Positions 9,485 through 9,499 of a stretch of DNA of 9,499 nucleotides are shown here, piece after piece. The position numbers were made by a program, and so were the translations under genes. This DNA is from Candidatus Woesearchaeota archaeon (GTDB lineage: Archaea; Nanobdellota; Nanobdellia; SCGC-AAA011-G17; JACOZS01). Under the pieces are notes generated by a model that was given only the letters and a program-made list of their open reading frames with translations, made no database searches and was not told where the DNA came from. Each line of letters starts with the position of its first letter. Position 1 is the stretch's first letter. Location: the NCBI GenBank assembly GCA_016181215.1, contig JACOZS010000072.1:1-9499 (forward strand). Direction: 5' to 3'.

Positions 9485-9499
9485 GCTTTCTTTTTAAAT

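Noticed and set aside
1..9499. CRISPR array, insertion sequence, attachment site or replication origin
   Set aside because: No regularly spaced repeat-spacer pattern, transposase, terminal inverted repeats or tRNA-end duplication were seen; the only long repeat is the one inside trpS.

Overview
The window looks archaeal and most likely comes from a DPANN lineage (Woesearchaeota or Pacearchaeota type). The archaeal hallmarks are an rpoE'-spt4-S24e-S27ae operon, a eukaryote/archaeal-type TrpRS, a TrmB-family regulator, a presenilin-like A22 membrane protease, TATA boxes about 26 bp before start codons (leaderless genes), and a tRNA that needs bulge-helix-bulge splicing. The DPANN assignment is inference from the low GC, the small compact genes and the protein types; no marker phylogeny could be run.

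Layout. 1-411 (-): N-terminal part of an A22 membrane protease, running off the window. 509-979 (+): RfaE2-type sugar-1-phosphate nucleotidyltransferase. 1012-1464 (+): stand-alone AraC-type DNA-binding domain. 1544-1653 (+): tRNA-Trp(CCA), which folds only if two introns are removed, one in the D loop and one in the anticodon loop. 1703-3017 (+): trpS, directly downstream of its cognate tRNA, but broken by a 229-bp tandem duplication whose two copies differ mostly at synonymous sites. 3014-3694 (-): membrane-anchored winged-helix regulator with an extracytoplasmic beta-sandwich. 3884-5230 (+): large secreted coiled-coil protein with an acidic tail, divergent from the regulator. Between them is an array of AAAGTAT-like repeats spaced about one helical turn apart. 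5322-5537 (+): small lipoprotein. 5654-6481 and 6491-6964 (+): TrmB-like regulator and a membrane protein in one operon. 7001-7065 (+): GC-rich hairpin, probably a small RNA. 7158-7550 and 7585-8037 (+): two unrecognised small proteins, the second with an apparent internal duplication of a HicB-like fold. 8048-9435 (-): rpoE', spt4, rps24e, rps27ae and a 57-codon gene, tightly coupled.

The information-processing part is coherent: RNA polymerase stalk and elongation factor with two ribosomal proteins, and a tRNA-Trp/TrpRS pair. The remainder is surface biology (secreted coiled-coil protein, lipoprotein, membrane protease, sugar-nucleotide enzyme) and regulators. The strongest points for follow-up are the double-intron tRNA-Trp, the broken trpS (strain chimera, misassembly or real recombination), the phased repeats between the membrane regulator and the secreted protein gene, and the candidate small RNA.
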